Assembly: GCA_022824315.1 (NCBI GenBank)
Contig: JAJEAC010000007.1
Span: 1 to 64,000, forward strand
Length of the DNA: 64,000 nt
Origin: Silicimonas sp.
Lineage (GTDB): Bacteria; Pseudomonadota; Alphaproteobacteria; Rhodobacterales; Rhodobacteraceae
Direction of reading: 5' to 3'
Both the position numbers and the translations under genes were made by a program. This document shows positions 44,815 through 53,758 of the stretch, piece by piece. How positions within the stretch are numbered: position 1 is the first letter of the stretch; every line of letters begins with the position of its first letter. Below the pieces are notes generated by a model, which saw only the letters and a list, made by a program, of their open reading frames with translations, had not been told where the DNA came from and did no database searches.

Positions 44815-45427
44815 ATCGAAGGCTCCCGTGCCGTCCATGTCGAGGCATTGGCCACTGATGGCCGGTGGCGCGATGCCGGTTCCTGCCTTGCAGGCCGGCC
44901 GTCGATCGGGGCGCCAGCGTTCCGGCGGGCGAATCGGTTCGCAAGCCGCAGGGCGAAGACATCCCGCACGAGTCGGCGAATTCGCGGACCGAAGGGTCGA
45001 ATTCACTCCGCCCTGTCGAATTTCTTGCTTCGGGGGCTTCAGGGAGTTTTCCCCGCCCAGCGCCTTGCCGCGAATTGGTTTTTTTGACTTGTCCACAGGC
45101 GTTTCCCCAATAAATCCAACGATTTATCCCCAAGAAATTTCGTCGGCCAGGTCGATTTTCCTTGCGGCGAATCGCGCGGCTTGCAAATATCAGTTTACCG
45201 TCAGGCGTCTCCGGACGTGGACGGGTGCAAGGCCTTTGGAGCCGGAGCAAATCGGATCGGGACGCAAGTTCCAGGACGGGGAGCGAAGGTTCGGGGACCG
45301 GGCAGACGAAGAGGGGTTTTCGGATCCATCTCCGACGGCATCGGAACCATGGTCATTGCGTGGTGGCGGATCGCGAGGTTCGCTGCACACCGAGCCAGAC
45401 ACCCTTCGGGGAGAACGGCACGGGGAA

Positions 45428-45497
45428 GGCGTCAGGGTGTGTCGGCAACGGCACGATGCAAGGACCGCGTCCAAGCACCTGACGCCTTCTTTTTTTC
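45428..45497 (+). ncRNA. Candidate structured RNA with terminator-like tail
   Basis: GGCGTCAGG (45428-45436) pairs perfectly with CCTGACGCC (45478-45486). Inside are two stems: GTGTCG-GCAA-CGGCAC (45439-45454, a GNRA tetraloop) and GGAC-CGC-GTCC (45462-45472). The outer stem is followed at once by TTCTTTTTTT, so this three-way junction could be the 3' end of a small RNA transcribed on the plus strand. I do not match it to a named RNA family. Confidence 0.5.
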
Positions 45498-45523
45498 TCG
45501 CGCCTGACCATCAGAAGCAGCGA

Positions 45524-45545
45524 GCCCGGGCAACAATGCCCGGGC
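45524..45545. repeat. Perfect inverted repeat
   Basis: GCCCGGGCA-ACAA-TGCCCGGGC: a 9-bp perfect stem with a 4-nt loop. There is no T run on either side. It may end transcripts from the esterase gene on the minus strand or protect the 3' end of the upstream RNA. Confidence 0.5.
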
Positions 45546-45711
45546 CTCGCCAGCGTCAAGGGATGCATCCGCGTCCTACGCACCTATGCTTAGGCGTTTA
45601 TCCATATATATTGTGGAATGCAACCAAATATTGCGGTGATGGCAGGATCTTTCTCAATGCCTTGGGTGCGCAAGGCCTCGGCGGCAACGCGCCGGACGGG
45701 TCGACGCAAGG

Positions 45712-46461
45712 TCATGCGTCCAGAAAGGCGGTCACCGCAGCCTCGAATGCACGCGGCCTGTCGGCGTGCAGCCAGTGTCCGGAGCCCGGAATCCTGACGA
45801 AGCGCGCAAGCGGAAAAAGCGACCTGATTCGGCTTCGGTGCTCCGCCGTGACGTAGGTGCTTTCGGCACCCGTCAGAAAAAGGGTCGGCCCCTCGAACAC
45901 GCCGTCAAGCTCCGGGAATCCGACAATGCGCGACATTTCGCGTTCCAGCACGTCGAGGTTCAGGCGCCAGCGTCTCTCCTTCACGTTGAGCGATTGCAGG
46001 AGAAAGGTCCGCACGCCGGCATCATCGATTCGTTCGGCCAGCTGCGCGTCCGCGTCCCGGCGGCTTTCGACCCGGTCAAGCTCGACAGCGCGCATCGCAT
46101 CAATCATGGGCTGCTGCGTGTGGGCGTAGGTCACGGGCGCAATGTCGGCGACAACCATCTTGCGGAGCCTGTCGGGACGGGTCAGCGCAAGGGCCATCGC
46201 GGCTTTTCCACCCATGGAGTGCCCAAGGATGTCGGTTCGTTCGCCGATGGCACCGGCAAGGTCGGCGGCCATGTCAGGGTAGCCGTGGGAATCGGACCAG
46301 TCACTCGCTCCGTGGTTGCGCATGTCGACAGCGGTGACGCGCCGAGTCGCCGACAGGCGTTTGGCAACGACACCCCAGTTCCTGGCCGAGCCGAAGAGCC
46401 CATGGGCGATCAGGAGCGGGACGCGCCCGGTCGAACTGCCGTGCGTGATAGCGTGGAGCAT
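45712..46461 (-). CDS. Alpha/beta-fold esterase (YbfF-like)
   Basis: A 249-residue alpha/beta hydrolase with LLIAHGLFGSARNWGVVAKRL, VDMRNHGASDWSDSHGYP, nucleophile elbow GHSMGGKAAMALAL, VVADIAPVTYAHTQQ and the final His in GSGHWLHADRP. The AHGLFGSARNW and MRNHGxS motifs match YbfF-type acyl esterases. ATG 46461 has GAGGGGGAC in front. It is divergent from pxpB. Confidence 0.88.
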   Translation of the reverse strand: MLHAITHGSSTGRVPLLIAHGLFGSARNWGVVAKRLSATRRVTAVDMRNHGASDWSDSHGYPDMAADLAGAIGERTDILGHSMGGKAAMALALTRPDRLRKMVVADIAPVTYAHTQQPMIDAMRAVELDRVESRRDADAQLAERIDDAGVRTFLLQSLNVKERRWRLNLDVLEREMSRIVGFPELDGVFEGPTLFLTGAESTYVTAEHRSRIRSLFPLARFVRIPGSGHWLHADRPRAFEAAVTAFLDA

Positions 46462-46574
46462 GTCCCCCTCTAGCGACCGCTGTCGGGAGTCACCAGTGCG
46501 CAAAGGTCGCGGGGGCAAGGTCTTTCGTGCGCCGGGCCGTTTCCATTTCCGAACCGGTATGAAATCGTCGTCCG

Positions 46575-47309
46575 GTGACTGACGCACCAGAACTCTTGCC
46601 GCTTGGACCGGACGGGCTGCTTGTGCGGTTTGCCGACCAGTTGAGCGAGCCGGCGAACCGGGCCGCGCTGGCGTTCCGTGCCGATCTCGAAAGCACCGGG
46701 AATCCGGGCATCGCGGAGACCGCTTCGTCGCTTGCCTCGGTGCTCGTGAAATTCCGACCCGACGTCATCGCGCGCAAGGCTCTGGAAGACGAGCTTGGCG
46801 CGATGCTGGCCGAACGCGACTGGCTGGAGGCTTCCCTTCCGGCGGGGCGCCGGCTCTGGCGCGTGCCGGTCGCATTCGGCGATGTTCACGGGCCTGATCT
46901 GGACGACGCGGCGGACGCGGCGGGTCTCGCGCCGGATGCGGCGGTCGAGGATATCTGCGCAGCGCGTCTTCGCGTTCTCGCACTGGGCTTTTCGCCCGGT
47001 CAACCCTATCTCGGGTTTCTGCCCGAACATTGGGACATTCCGCGGCAGGTCGACGTGACCCACGAAGTTCCACGAGGGGCCGTTGTCGTTGCCGTGCGTC
47101 AAGTCATTCCTTTCGCGCATGCGGCGCCCACCGGTTGGCGGCAGATCGGACGGACGGCATTCCGCTGCAACGATCCGGGGCTTGATCCGTCCAGTCCTCT
47201 CCGGCCGGGAGACGAGATGGAGTTCCTGCCCGTTGAAGGACGAACGCTTGATCGCCTGCTGGACGACGCGCCACCGTTCGGCGGTGCCGAACGATTCGAG
47301 ATTCCATGA
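46575..47309 (+). CDS. pxpB: 5-oxoprolinase subunit B
   Basis: A 244-residue PxpB/KipI-family protein: GPDGLLVRFADQLSEPANRA, LALGFSPGQPYLGFLPEHWDIPR, PRGAVVVAVRQVIPFAHAAPTGWRQIGRT and FRCNDPGL. With PxpC and PxpA it converts 5-oxoproline to glutamate using ATP; historically it was annotated as an allophanate hydrolase subunit or KipI. It starts with GTG. Its stop overlaps the pxpC start (ATGA). Confidence 0.9.
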   Translation: MTDAPELLPLGPDGLLVRFADQLSEPANRAALAFRADLESTGNPGIAETASSLASVLVKFRPDVIARKALEDELGAMLAERDWLEASLPAGRRLWRVPVAFGDVHGPDLDDAADAAGLAPDAAVEDICAARLRVLALGFSPGQPYLGFLPEHWDIPRQVDVTHEVPRGAVVVAVRQVIPFAHAAPTGWRQIGRTAFRCNDPGLDPSSPLRPGDEMEFLPVEGRTLDRLLDDAPPFGGAERFEIP

Positions 47310-48316
47310 CGACCGGGCTTGTCGTGGAGCGGGTCGGACCCGCCGCCTCGGTCCAGGACCTGGGACGGCCGGGATGGCTCGAGGTCGGGCTCTCTCGTGG
47401 CGGAGCGGCGGACAGGTCTGCTTTCATCGAGGGGCTGGCCCTTCTTGACCTGCCACTTGGAACGGCAGGCATCGAGATGGCGGAATTGGGCGGACGGTTC
47501 AGGTTCGAGGCATCCATGCGGTTTGCCCTGACAGGCGCCGCGATGAGGGCAACGCTTGACGGGGAGCGACTGGATGTCGGCGCGAGCCATTTCGCGGCTG
47601 CCGGTGCGGTGCTGGACGTCGGCGCGGCCGAGAGGGGCGTCTACGCCTATCTCCAGGTCGCGGGCGGAATTGCCACGCCGGTCGTGAGCGGAGGACGGGG
47701 GGTCCACGGGATCGGGGGGCTTGGACGGTTGCTGCGGGCAGGAGACATGGTTCCCGTTGCGCCCGATCCGGCGCCGGATGCGCCGCCGACAAGACTGGAT
47801 CGCCAAGCCGGAACCGGACCGGTTCGGCTCATGCCTGGGCCGCAAACCGGCCTGTTCGCCCGTGACATGCTGAAATCGTTCGAGGAAGCGGTCTTCGTGC
47901 GCAGCCCGCGTGCCAACAGGCAGGGTGTCCGGCTTGATCACGAGGGCGCGCCGTTCTCGACTCGTGCGCAGCTCAGCCACGCCTCGGACTTCATAGCGGA
48001 GGGAGATGTTCAGATGACGGGAGACGGCACGCCCTACGTCCTGCTGGCCGAATGCCAGACCATGGGCGGCTATCCCCGAATCGGGACTGTCCTGCCAGCC
48101 GATCTGCCCAGTGTGGCACAGGCCAGGGCGGGAGAGGAATTGAGGTTTCGCTTCGTTTCCGTCGATGAAGCGGAAGCGGCCTGGCAAAGCGACGAGGAGG
48201 TCCTCGCGTCGCTGAAACAGGCACGGACCCCGCACACCCGGGATCCGCGGGACGTGGCCGATCTGCTGACCTACGACCTGATCGGGCGACCGCCGGAGGA
48301 TGTCGCGGGAGATTGA
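47306..48316 (+). CDS. pxpC: 5-oxoprolinase subunit C
   Basis: A 336-residue PxpC/KipA-family protein: VERVGPAASVQDLGRPGWLEVGLSRGG, YLQVAGGIATPVVSG, LMPGPQTGLF, SPRANRQGVRLDHEG and AECQTMGGYPRIGTV. It works with PxpB in 5-oxoproline cleavage. The third subunit (PxpA/LamB-YcsF) is not in the window. It is convergent with the exporter permease, with a hairpin between. Confidence 0.9.
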   Translation: MTTGLVVERVGPAASVQDLGRPGWLEVGLSRGGAADRSAFIEGLALLDLPLGTAGIEMAELGGRFRFEASMRFALTGAAMRATLDGERLDVGASHFAAAGAVLDVGAAERGVYAYLQVAGGIATPVVSGGRGVHGIGGLGRLLRAGDMVPVAPDPAPDAPPTRLDRQAGTGPVRLMPGPQTGLFARDMLKSFEEAVFVRSPRANRQGVRLDHEGAPFSTRAQLSHASDFIAEGDVQMTGDGTPYVLLAECQTMGGYPRIGTVLPADLPSVAQARAGEELRFRFVSVDEAEAAWQSDEEVLASLKQARTPHTRDPRDVADLLTYDLIGRPPEDVAGD

Positions 48317-48342
48317 GCGGCGTCGGACTCGCAGCGCCGCTC
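48315..48342. terminator. Hairpin between convergent genes
   Basis: GAGCGGCG (48315-48322) pairs perfectly with CGCCGCTC (48335-48342), loop 12 nt. It starts within the pxpC stop codon and lies 22 bp before the permease stop on the other strand, as expected for a shared terminator. T runs are lacking. Confidence 0.45.
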
Positions 48343-48363
48343 GACCCGGCACCTGGATCTCGG

Positions 48364-50886
48364 CTACTCGCGGGCGCGGAGGATGCGTGCCGGCCGGGCG
48401 GAAAGCGGCCCCCAGGCAAAGACCAGTCCCGCAGCGAGCGTGGCCGCAACCCCGCCCGCGACGATCAGGAGCGCCGAGACGGGCTCAAAGCCGTACTCGA
48501 CATCCATCACGAAGTGCATCACGCCCCAGCCCGCAAGGCCGCCCGCGATGATCGCGACGATGCCTGCGGCGGCTCCCAGTACGGCGGAGCGCATGGCGAA
48601 GCTCCGCAAGATCGTCTTGCGCGTTGCCCCAAGCGTCTTCAGGACAGCGGCTTCGTAGGTTCTGGCATGGGCGCCTGCGGCCACCGCGCCAATCAGCACG
48701 ACGATGCCTGTCAGGAGCGTAGCCAGCGCCCCGTAGGTGATTGCCGCGGCAATGCCGGCGAGTATTTCGGCTACGCGGCTGATCGCGTCCCTGACGCGGA
48801 TCGCGGTGACGTTGGGATAGGTGCTCGAGACATCTCGAAGAATCTCGGCTTCCGCTGCGGCATCCGCGTAGACGGTCGAGATGAAGCTGTGCGGCGCGCC
48901 GGCCAGCGCCCCGGGATTCATCGAAAGGATGAATCCGATGCCGGCTGTCGAAAAGTCCACCTCGCGGAAACTCGTCACCTGGGCCGTGATGTCGCGGCCA
49001 AGGATGTTGACGGTGATTTCGTCGCCGATGGCGAGGCCCAGTTCGAGCGCCTCTTCCGTGGCGAAGCTCACTTGCGGGGCGCCTTGATGTCCCTGGGGCC
49101 ACCATTCGCCGTGGGTGATGACGGTCCCGTCCGGCGGTCGGTCCGAATAGGTGACGCCCCGGTCGCCTTGCAGGACCCAGTGGTCGCCACCGGTTTCCGA
49201 GGCTGGTCGCCCGTTGATTTCGGTGATGATGCCCCGCAGCATCGGTGCGCTCTCGATCTGCGAGACGGCAGGATTGTCGAACAGGCGCGTTCGAAACCCA
49301 TCCATCTGGTCAGGCTGGATGTCCACCATGAAGAATGCAGGCGCGCGCTCCGGAAGATCTTGCGCGATCGCGTTCCTGAGATTGGCGTCGATCTGGCCGA
49401 TCGCGGCGAGCACGGTGAGGCCCAGGCCCAGCGACAGCACCACGGAGGTGGCCTCGGATCCCGGACCGCTGACCGCGCCGAGCGCGAGCCGCACCGCGCT
49501 CAGCCCGCGCGCGGCAGGCGCGAGGCGCCGTGCCAGCACCTGGATGCCCCGCGCGGCAAGGGCCAGCAGCGCGAAGGCGCCGATCAGGCCGCCTGCCGTC
49601 GCCAGTGTCAGGATCCAGAGGCCGGATAGCGCCGCAGCCAAGGACACGAGGCCGACAACAAGGAGCAGCGTAAGCCCGATCCATGCAACACGAGGCAACC
49701 CGCGCTGCCGTTCCCCGTTCGCACGAAACAGCGCTGCCGCCCGCACCTCCTCCACGCGTGCCAAGGGCCAAAGCGTGAAGATAAGCGCGGTCAGGGTTCC
49801 GTAGAGCGCGGCTTCGGCAAGCGGCCGGGGATGAAGCGCGAACACCGCGGGTACCGGCAGTCTCTCTTCGATCACGGATGCCAGCAGGACGGGCGCCAGG
49901 CTTCCGGCGGCGATGCCGATGACTATGCCCAGGACCGTCAGGGCACCGATCTGCAGGAAATATGTCTGGAATATCGTCCGACCGTCCGCGCCCAGGGTCT
50001 TGAGCGTGGCAATGACAGCGGTCTTTTGCTCCAGGTATGCCGTGACTGCGGCCGAGATGCCGACACCGCCGACGGCCAGCCCGGCCAGCCCGACAAGCAC
50101 GAGAAACGTGCTCAGCCTGTCGACGAACACCTGGACGCCGGGCGCCCCGTTGCGTCGGTCCCGCCAGCGAATTCCGGTGAACAGTTCGTCTGCCTCCGCC
50201 TTGAGGACATCCAGGTCGGTCGTGCCGGCCAGCCTGAGCTTGTAGTTGGTCTCGAAGAGCGTACCCGTCTGGATCAGCCCGCTGTTCTCGAGCGCCGCGG
50301 TCCGCACGATCGTGCGCGGCCCGAGCCCGAAACCTCCGCCGGCATCGTCAGGTTCATGCACGAGCGCGGCCATGAGGATGAAGTCCTGGGTCCCCATGCG
50401 GAACCGGTCTCCCGGCTCCATCCCAAGGCGGGCCATCAGCAGCGGCGCCATGACGGCGCCCGGCAAGCCGTTCTTGCCGTCCAGGGCGGTGCCGATCGGC
50501 ATGTCAGGTTCCAGGACGACGTGACCCAGGAGAGGATAGGAGTCGTCCACGGCCTTCACTTGGGTGAGGCCGCGCTCGGCCGCGTCGCCGGAGCCGAACA
50601 CCGCCATGGACCGGAAATCGACCAGTTCGGCGACCTCTGCGGCAACACCATCCATCCAGGCGCGCTCTTCCTCGCCGGCAAATCGGTAGGTCAGTTCCAG
50701 GTCCACGTCGCCGCCGAGAATCGTGGCGCCCTCGCGTTCCAGCCCGGCGCGGATTGCCTCCCGGACGCTTCCGACGGCTGTGATCGCGGCAACGCCCAGG
50801 ATCAGGCAGGCAAGGAAGACGCGAAACCCGCGAATCCCGCCCCGCAGCTCTCGCCGGGCGATGCGGCTGGCAACGCGCAGGCTCAA
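48364..50886 (-). CDS. ABC exporter permease (FtsX/YbbP type)
   Basis: An 840-residue MacB/FtsX-family permease: one N-terminal helix (FLACLILGVAAITAVGSV), a large periplasmic MacB-like domain, three helices, a further block of helices (WIGLTLLLVVGLVSLAAALSG and others), a second periplasmic domain and a three-helix FtsX domain at the C-terminus (ALATLLTGIVVLIGAVAAGA). The natural start is a TTG at 50886 that overlaps the stop of the ATPase; it gives LSLRVASRIARREL, a normal N-terminus. With the ATPase and nearby GDSL esterase it forms the well-known ybbA-ybbP-tesA arrangement, thought to handle lipids or other envelope substrates. Confidence 0.88.
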   Translation of the reverse strand: MSLRVASRIARRELRGGIRGFRVFLACLILGVAAITAVGSVREAIRAGLEREGATILGGDVDLELTYRFAGEEERAWMDGVAAEVAELVDFRSMAVFGSGDAAERGLTQVKAVDDSYPLLGHVVLEPDMPIGTALDGKNGLPGAVMAPLLMARLGMEPGDRFRMGTQDFILMAALVHEPDDAGGGFGLGPRTIVRTAALENSGLIQTGTLFETNYKLRLAGTTDLDVLKAEADELFTGIRWRDRRNGAPGVQVFVDRLSTFLVLVGLAGLAVGGVGISAAVTAYLEQKTAVIATLKTLGADGRTIFQTYFLQIGALTVLGIVIGIAAGSLAPVLLASVIEERLPVPAVFALHPRPLAEAALYGTLTALIFTLWPLARVEEVRAAALFRANGERQRGLPRVAWIGLTLLLVVGLVSLAAALSGLWILTLATAGGLIGAFALLALAARGIQVLARRLAPAARGLSAVRLALGAVSGPGSEATSVVLSLGLGLTVLAAIGQIDANLRNAIAQDLPERAPAFFMVDIQPDQMDGFRTRLFDNPAVSQIESAPMLRGIITEINGRPASETGGDHWVLQGDRGVTYSDRPPDGTVITHGEWWPQGHQGAPQVSFATEEALELGLAIGDEITVNILGRDITAQVTSFREVDFSTAGIGFILSMNPGALAGAPHSFISTVYADAAAEAEILRDVSSTYPNVTAIRVRDAISRVAEILAGIAAAITYGALATLLTGIVVLIGAVAAGAHARTYEAAVLKTLGATRKTILRSFAMRSAVLGAAAGIVAIIAGGLAGWGVMHFVMDVEYGFEPVSALLIVAGGVAATLAAGLVFAWGPLSARPARILRARE

Positions 50887-51578
50887 ACGGCCACCGCCTG
50901 CCGGTCTTCCGGCGCGAGCTGCCCATCGAACAGGCGCACCACCCGATCGCATCGTGCCGCGAGCTCGGGCGCGTGCGTGACGAGCACCAGTGTCGCGGCG
51001 TGCCGGGCATTCAGTCCGAAGAGCAGGTCCATGATTGCCTCGCCGTTGGCCACGTCGAGATTGCCGGTTGGCTCGTCCGCAAGCAGGATGTCAGGCCTTG
51101 GCGCGGCGGCGCGCGCAAGCGCCACGCGTTGCTGCTCGCCGCCCGACAGTTGCGAGGGATAGTGATGAATGCGGTCTTCCAGTCCCATGGCGGCCAGTTC
51201 CTCCCCGGCCCGGTCGAACGCATCGTCCGCGCCCGCCAGTTCCAGCGGGGTCGCGACGTTTTCGAGTGCCGTCATCGTCGATATGAGGTGGAAAGACTGG
51301 AACACGACGCCCATATGCTTCCTGCGGAAGCGGGCGAGGGCGTCTTCGCCAAGCGCCGTGAGGTCGTTGCCCACCGCGGCGACATCCCCGCCGGTTGCGC
51401 GTTCGAGCCCGCCGAGCAGCATGAGGAGAGATGACTTGCCTGACCCCGACGGACCGACAAGGCCCAATGCCTCGCCCCTCGCGATGTCGAGGGTGATGCC
51501 CTTCAGGATGTCAACCCGTCCGGCGTTGCCGTCGAGCGACAGGCGTGCGTCTCGCAGGGAGAGGATCGTCTCGGCCAT
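50883..51578 (-). CDS. ABC exporter ATP-binding protein (YbbA type)
   Basis: A 231-residue ATPase of the MacB/LolD class: Walker A GPSGSGKSSLLMLLGG, Q-loop VFQSFHLI, signature LSGGEQQRVALARA, Walker B ILLADEPTGNLD and H-loop LVLVTHAPELA. ATG 51578 (MAETILSLRDARLSL) is the family start. It is coupled to the FtsX-type permease by a TTGA overlap and is divergent from the esterase gene with 40 bp between. Confidence 0.92.
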   Translation of the reverse strand: MAETILSLRDARLSLDGNAGRVDILKGITLDIARGEALGLVGPSGSGKSSLLMLLGGLERATGGDVAAVGNDLTALGEDALARFRRKHMGVVFQSFHLISTMTALENVATPLELAGADDAFDRAGEELAAMGLEDRIHHYPSQLSGGEQQRVALARAAAPRPDILLADEPTGNLDVANGEAIMDLLFGLNARHAATLVLVTHAPELAARCDRVVRLFDGQLAPEDRQAVAV

Positions 51579-51618
51579 TGGCTTTCCGTTCCGGCGGTTA
51601 CGAGAGGCATATGGGGTC

Positions 51619-52257
51619 ATGCGTGTGGTGCGCAACGCCGGACTTGCAACATTTTTCTCCATCGGGACCGCATGGGCGGCACCCGCGACGGTTGCGGCCC
51701 TCGGCGACAGCCTGACCCAGGGCTTTGGCCTGCCTCCGGACGACGGTTTCGTGCCGCAACTGCAACGATGGCTGGACATGCAGGACGCCGATGCGGAACT
51801 GATCAATGCGGGCGTGTCGGGAGACACGACGGCGGGAGGCCTGAGTCGCATTGCCTGGACATTGTCGGACGACGTGGACGCGCTGATCGTCGCTCTTGGC
51901 GGAAACGACATGCTTCGCGGCATCGACCCCGCCGTTGCCCGGGCCAATCTTGACGGCATCCTGACCGAGGCCGGACGGCAGGGCGTGCCGGTGCTCCTGA
52001 TCGGCATGGACGCGCCTCCGAACTATGGCCCGGAATACGAGGCCGCCTTCGACGCGATCTATCCGGAACTGGCCGCCAAGCACGGCACGCTGTACCACCC
52101 CGACTTTCTCGGCGCGCTGGCAGCTCTTGGGGACCGGACCACGGCCGTCGAGACATACATGCAGCCCGACGGCATGCACCCGAACCGGGACGGCGTGACG
52201 CTCATCGTCTCCGACATCGGCCCGTCCGTGCTTGGGCTCCTTGCCGAGATCGACTGA
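51619..52257 (+). CDS. GDSL-type arylesterase/lysophospholipase (TesA-like)
   Basis: A 212-residue SGNH hydrolase exported by a signal peptide (LATFFSIGTAWAA). Block I is VAALGDSLTQGFGLP with the nucleophile Ser, block II GVSGDTTAGG, block III ALGGNDMLRG, and block V DGMHPNRDGV with Asp and His. It matches periplasmic TesA and arylesterases. It is adjacent to and divergent from the YbbA-type ATPase, as in other proteobacteria. Confidence 0.9.
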   Translation: MRVVRNAGLATFFSIGTAWAAPATVAALGDSLTQGFGLPPDDGFVPQLQRWLDMQDADAELINAGVSGDTTAGGLSRIAWTLSDDVDALIVALGGNDMLRGIDPAVARANLDGILTEAGRQGVPVLLIGMDAPPNYGPEYEAAFDAIYPELAAKHGTLYHPDFLGALAALGDRTTAVETYMQPDGMHPNRDGVTLIVSDIGPSVLGLLAEID

Positions 52258-52350
52258 GCGGCACTGTCGCGTGCGCACCTCCTGCGGCGCTTGCAATTCG
52301 CGATCGAGACCCACGCGCTTGGCCGATGCCGCGGCCGCGTGTCGCGTTGT

Positions 52351-52680
52351 TCAGGTCAGGCCGGGCTCGTCGAGCATGTGCCGTCCGGCCCGGTCCTCGA
52401 CCTCAATCACCCAAATGTCGGGATCGAACTCACGTTGCCGCGCGACCTTCCGGTCGACCTCCGCTTCGGCGCCTTCGGCAAGAACGACCCATCGCCGCTC
52501 GCCGCTGACAAGGTCGAAGGAGCGCTGGTAGCAGGTTGCCGATCCGTTGAGCGTGTTGAGCTTCACGAGCACCGCGCCTGCCGTTGCGTCGCCTTTCCGC
52601 ACGATGAATGCTGGAATCGCCGCGAGCCTCAGCCGCGTGAGGTAGGCGGCTATCCAGATTTCCGAGGTCAGGCGAGTCAT
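52351..52680 (-). CDS. DUF1491 family protein
   Basis: A 109-residue protein: LTSEIWIAAYLTRLRLAAIPAFIVRKGDATAGAVLVKLNTL then ERRWVVLAEG, DVDRK-type and FDPDIWVIEVEDRAGRH. This matches DUF1491, small alphaproteobacterial proteins of unknown function commonly found next to era. Its ATG overlaps the era stop (ATGA), so it is co-translated with Era. Confidence 0.85.
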   Translation of the reverse strand: MTRLTSEIWIAAYLTRLRLAAIPAFIVRKGDATAGAVLVKLNTLNGSATCYQRSFDLVSGERRWVVLAEGAEAEVDRKVARQREFDPDIWVIEVEDRAGRHMLDEPGLT

Positions 52681-53585
52681 GGCGGGTCGGCCGGAAACTC
52701 GAGACCCATCTCGCGGAAGCGTTCTGCCTCGTCCAGCCAGTTGCCGCGTACCTTTACGGCCAGGAACAGGTGGACCTTGCGGTCCAGGAATTCCGCGATT
52801 TCCCGACGGGCCATCTGCCCGACCACCTTGATCATCTCGCCCTTCTTGCCAAGCACGATGCCCTTGTGGCCGTCACGCGCGACGTAGATCACCTGGTCGA
52901 TCCGCACGGATCCGTCCGGGTTCGTGTCCCATGACCCGGTTTCCACTGTCAGTTGGTACGGCAATTCCTGGTGCAGGCGCAGCGTAAGGGCCTTGCGCGT
53001 GATTTCCGCCGCGATCATCCGAAGCGGCATGTCCGCGATCTGGTCCTCGGGATAGAGCCATGGACCCTCCGGCAGTTCCGCAGCCAGCCAGCGGCGCAGG
53101 TCGTCCACGCCATCGCCGTTCTTCGCGGAAATCATGAAGGATCGTGCAAACGGGAACGCGCCGTTCAGTTCCTCCGCAAGTGACAGGAGCGCGGTCCGCT
53201 TGATTCGATCGATCTTGTTGATGGCAAGCGCAACAGGTGCGCGACCAGGGCCGTTCCGGAGAGAGTCCAGGATTGCAGCCATGCCGCTGGTCAGGCCGCG
53301 ATGCGCCTCGACCAGGAGCACGACGATGTCTGCATCCGCGGCCCCGCCCCATGCCGCCGTGACCATGGCGCGGTCCAGGCGCCGCCGAGGCTGAAACAGG
53401 CCGGGCGTGTCAACTAGGACGATCTGGGCATTTTCCTCGATCACGATGCCGCGAATGCGCGTTCGCGTTGTCTGAACCTTGTGAGTGACGATCGCGACAT
53501 CGGTCCCGACCATCCGGTTCAACAGAGTCGACTTGCCGGCATTCGGTTCGCCGATCAGTGCCACGAAGCCTGCGTGTGTGGACAT
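52677..53585 (-). CDS. era: GTPase Era
   Basis: A 302-residue GTPase for 16S rRNA maturation: G1 GEPNAGKSTLLN, G3 DTPGLFQPRRRLD, G4 NKIDRIKR and G5-like SAKNGDGVDDL, with the C-terminal KH domain holding GKKGEMIKVVGQMARREI. ATG 53585 gives the usual start MSTHAGFVALIGEPNAGKS. rnc, the common upstream neighbour, is absent. Confidence 0.95.
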   Translation of the reverse strand: MSTHAGFVALIGEPNAGKSTLLNRMVGTDVAIVTHKVQTTRTRIRGIVIEENAQIVLVDTPGLFQPRRRLDRAMVTAAWGGAADADIVVLLVEAHRGLTSGMAAILDSLRNGPGRAPVALAINKIDRIKRTALLSLAEELNGAFPFARSFMISAKNGDGVDDLRRWLAAELPEGPWLYPEDQIADMPLRMIAAEITRKALTLRLHQELPYQLTVETGSWDTNPDGSVRIDQVIYVARDGHKGIVLGKKGEMIKVVGQMARREIAEFLDRKVHLFLAVKVRGNWLDEAERFREMGLEFPADPP

Positions 53586-53758
53586 GCCTGGGCGTCCTTC
53601 GAAACTGCTTGCCCGCAATTAGGTGAAATCCCGTGCGTCCGCCAGTGCACTTCCCTTCATCGAGTCCTGGCCCTCGACCCGAATGCGCGCATCCTGCCGA
53701 GGGGACATCCCGGATCGTTCCGGCGTGGCGGGATGGACCGAACGCAAGAGCGGGTGCC

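Larger units (their letters stand above)
44815..45711. other. Long gene-poor region after lepA
   Basis: About 900 bp without a convincing protein. It contains an AT-rich patch (45079-45140) with TTGTCCACA at 45089 and a dyad ATAAATC-CAAC-GATTTAT at 45110-45127, a candidate folded RNA with T-rich tail (45428-45497), a strong GC hairpin (45524-45545) and a second AT-rich patch near 45597-45625. Two short frames (from 45162 and 45181) have no recognisable protein features. Confidence 0.5.

Noticed and set aside
43732-45096. 454-residue minus-strand open frame over lepA
   Set aside because: Antisense shadow of the conserved lepA coding sequence.
45079-45140. Chromosomal replication origin
   Set aside because: Only one DnaA-box-like word is convincing; dnaA, hemE and par genes are absent. 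Kept only as a weak finding.
45162-45507. Two short overlapping plus-strand frames as genes
   Set aside because: Both are rich in Arg/Gly/Ser without domain features, overlap the candidate RNA, and have no clear ribosome site.
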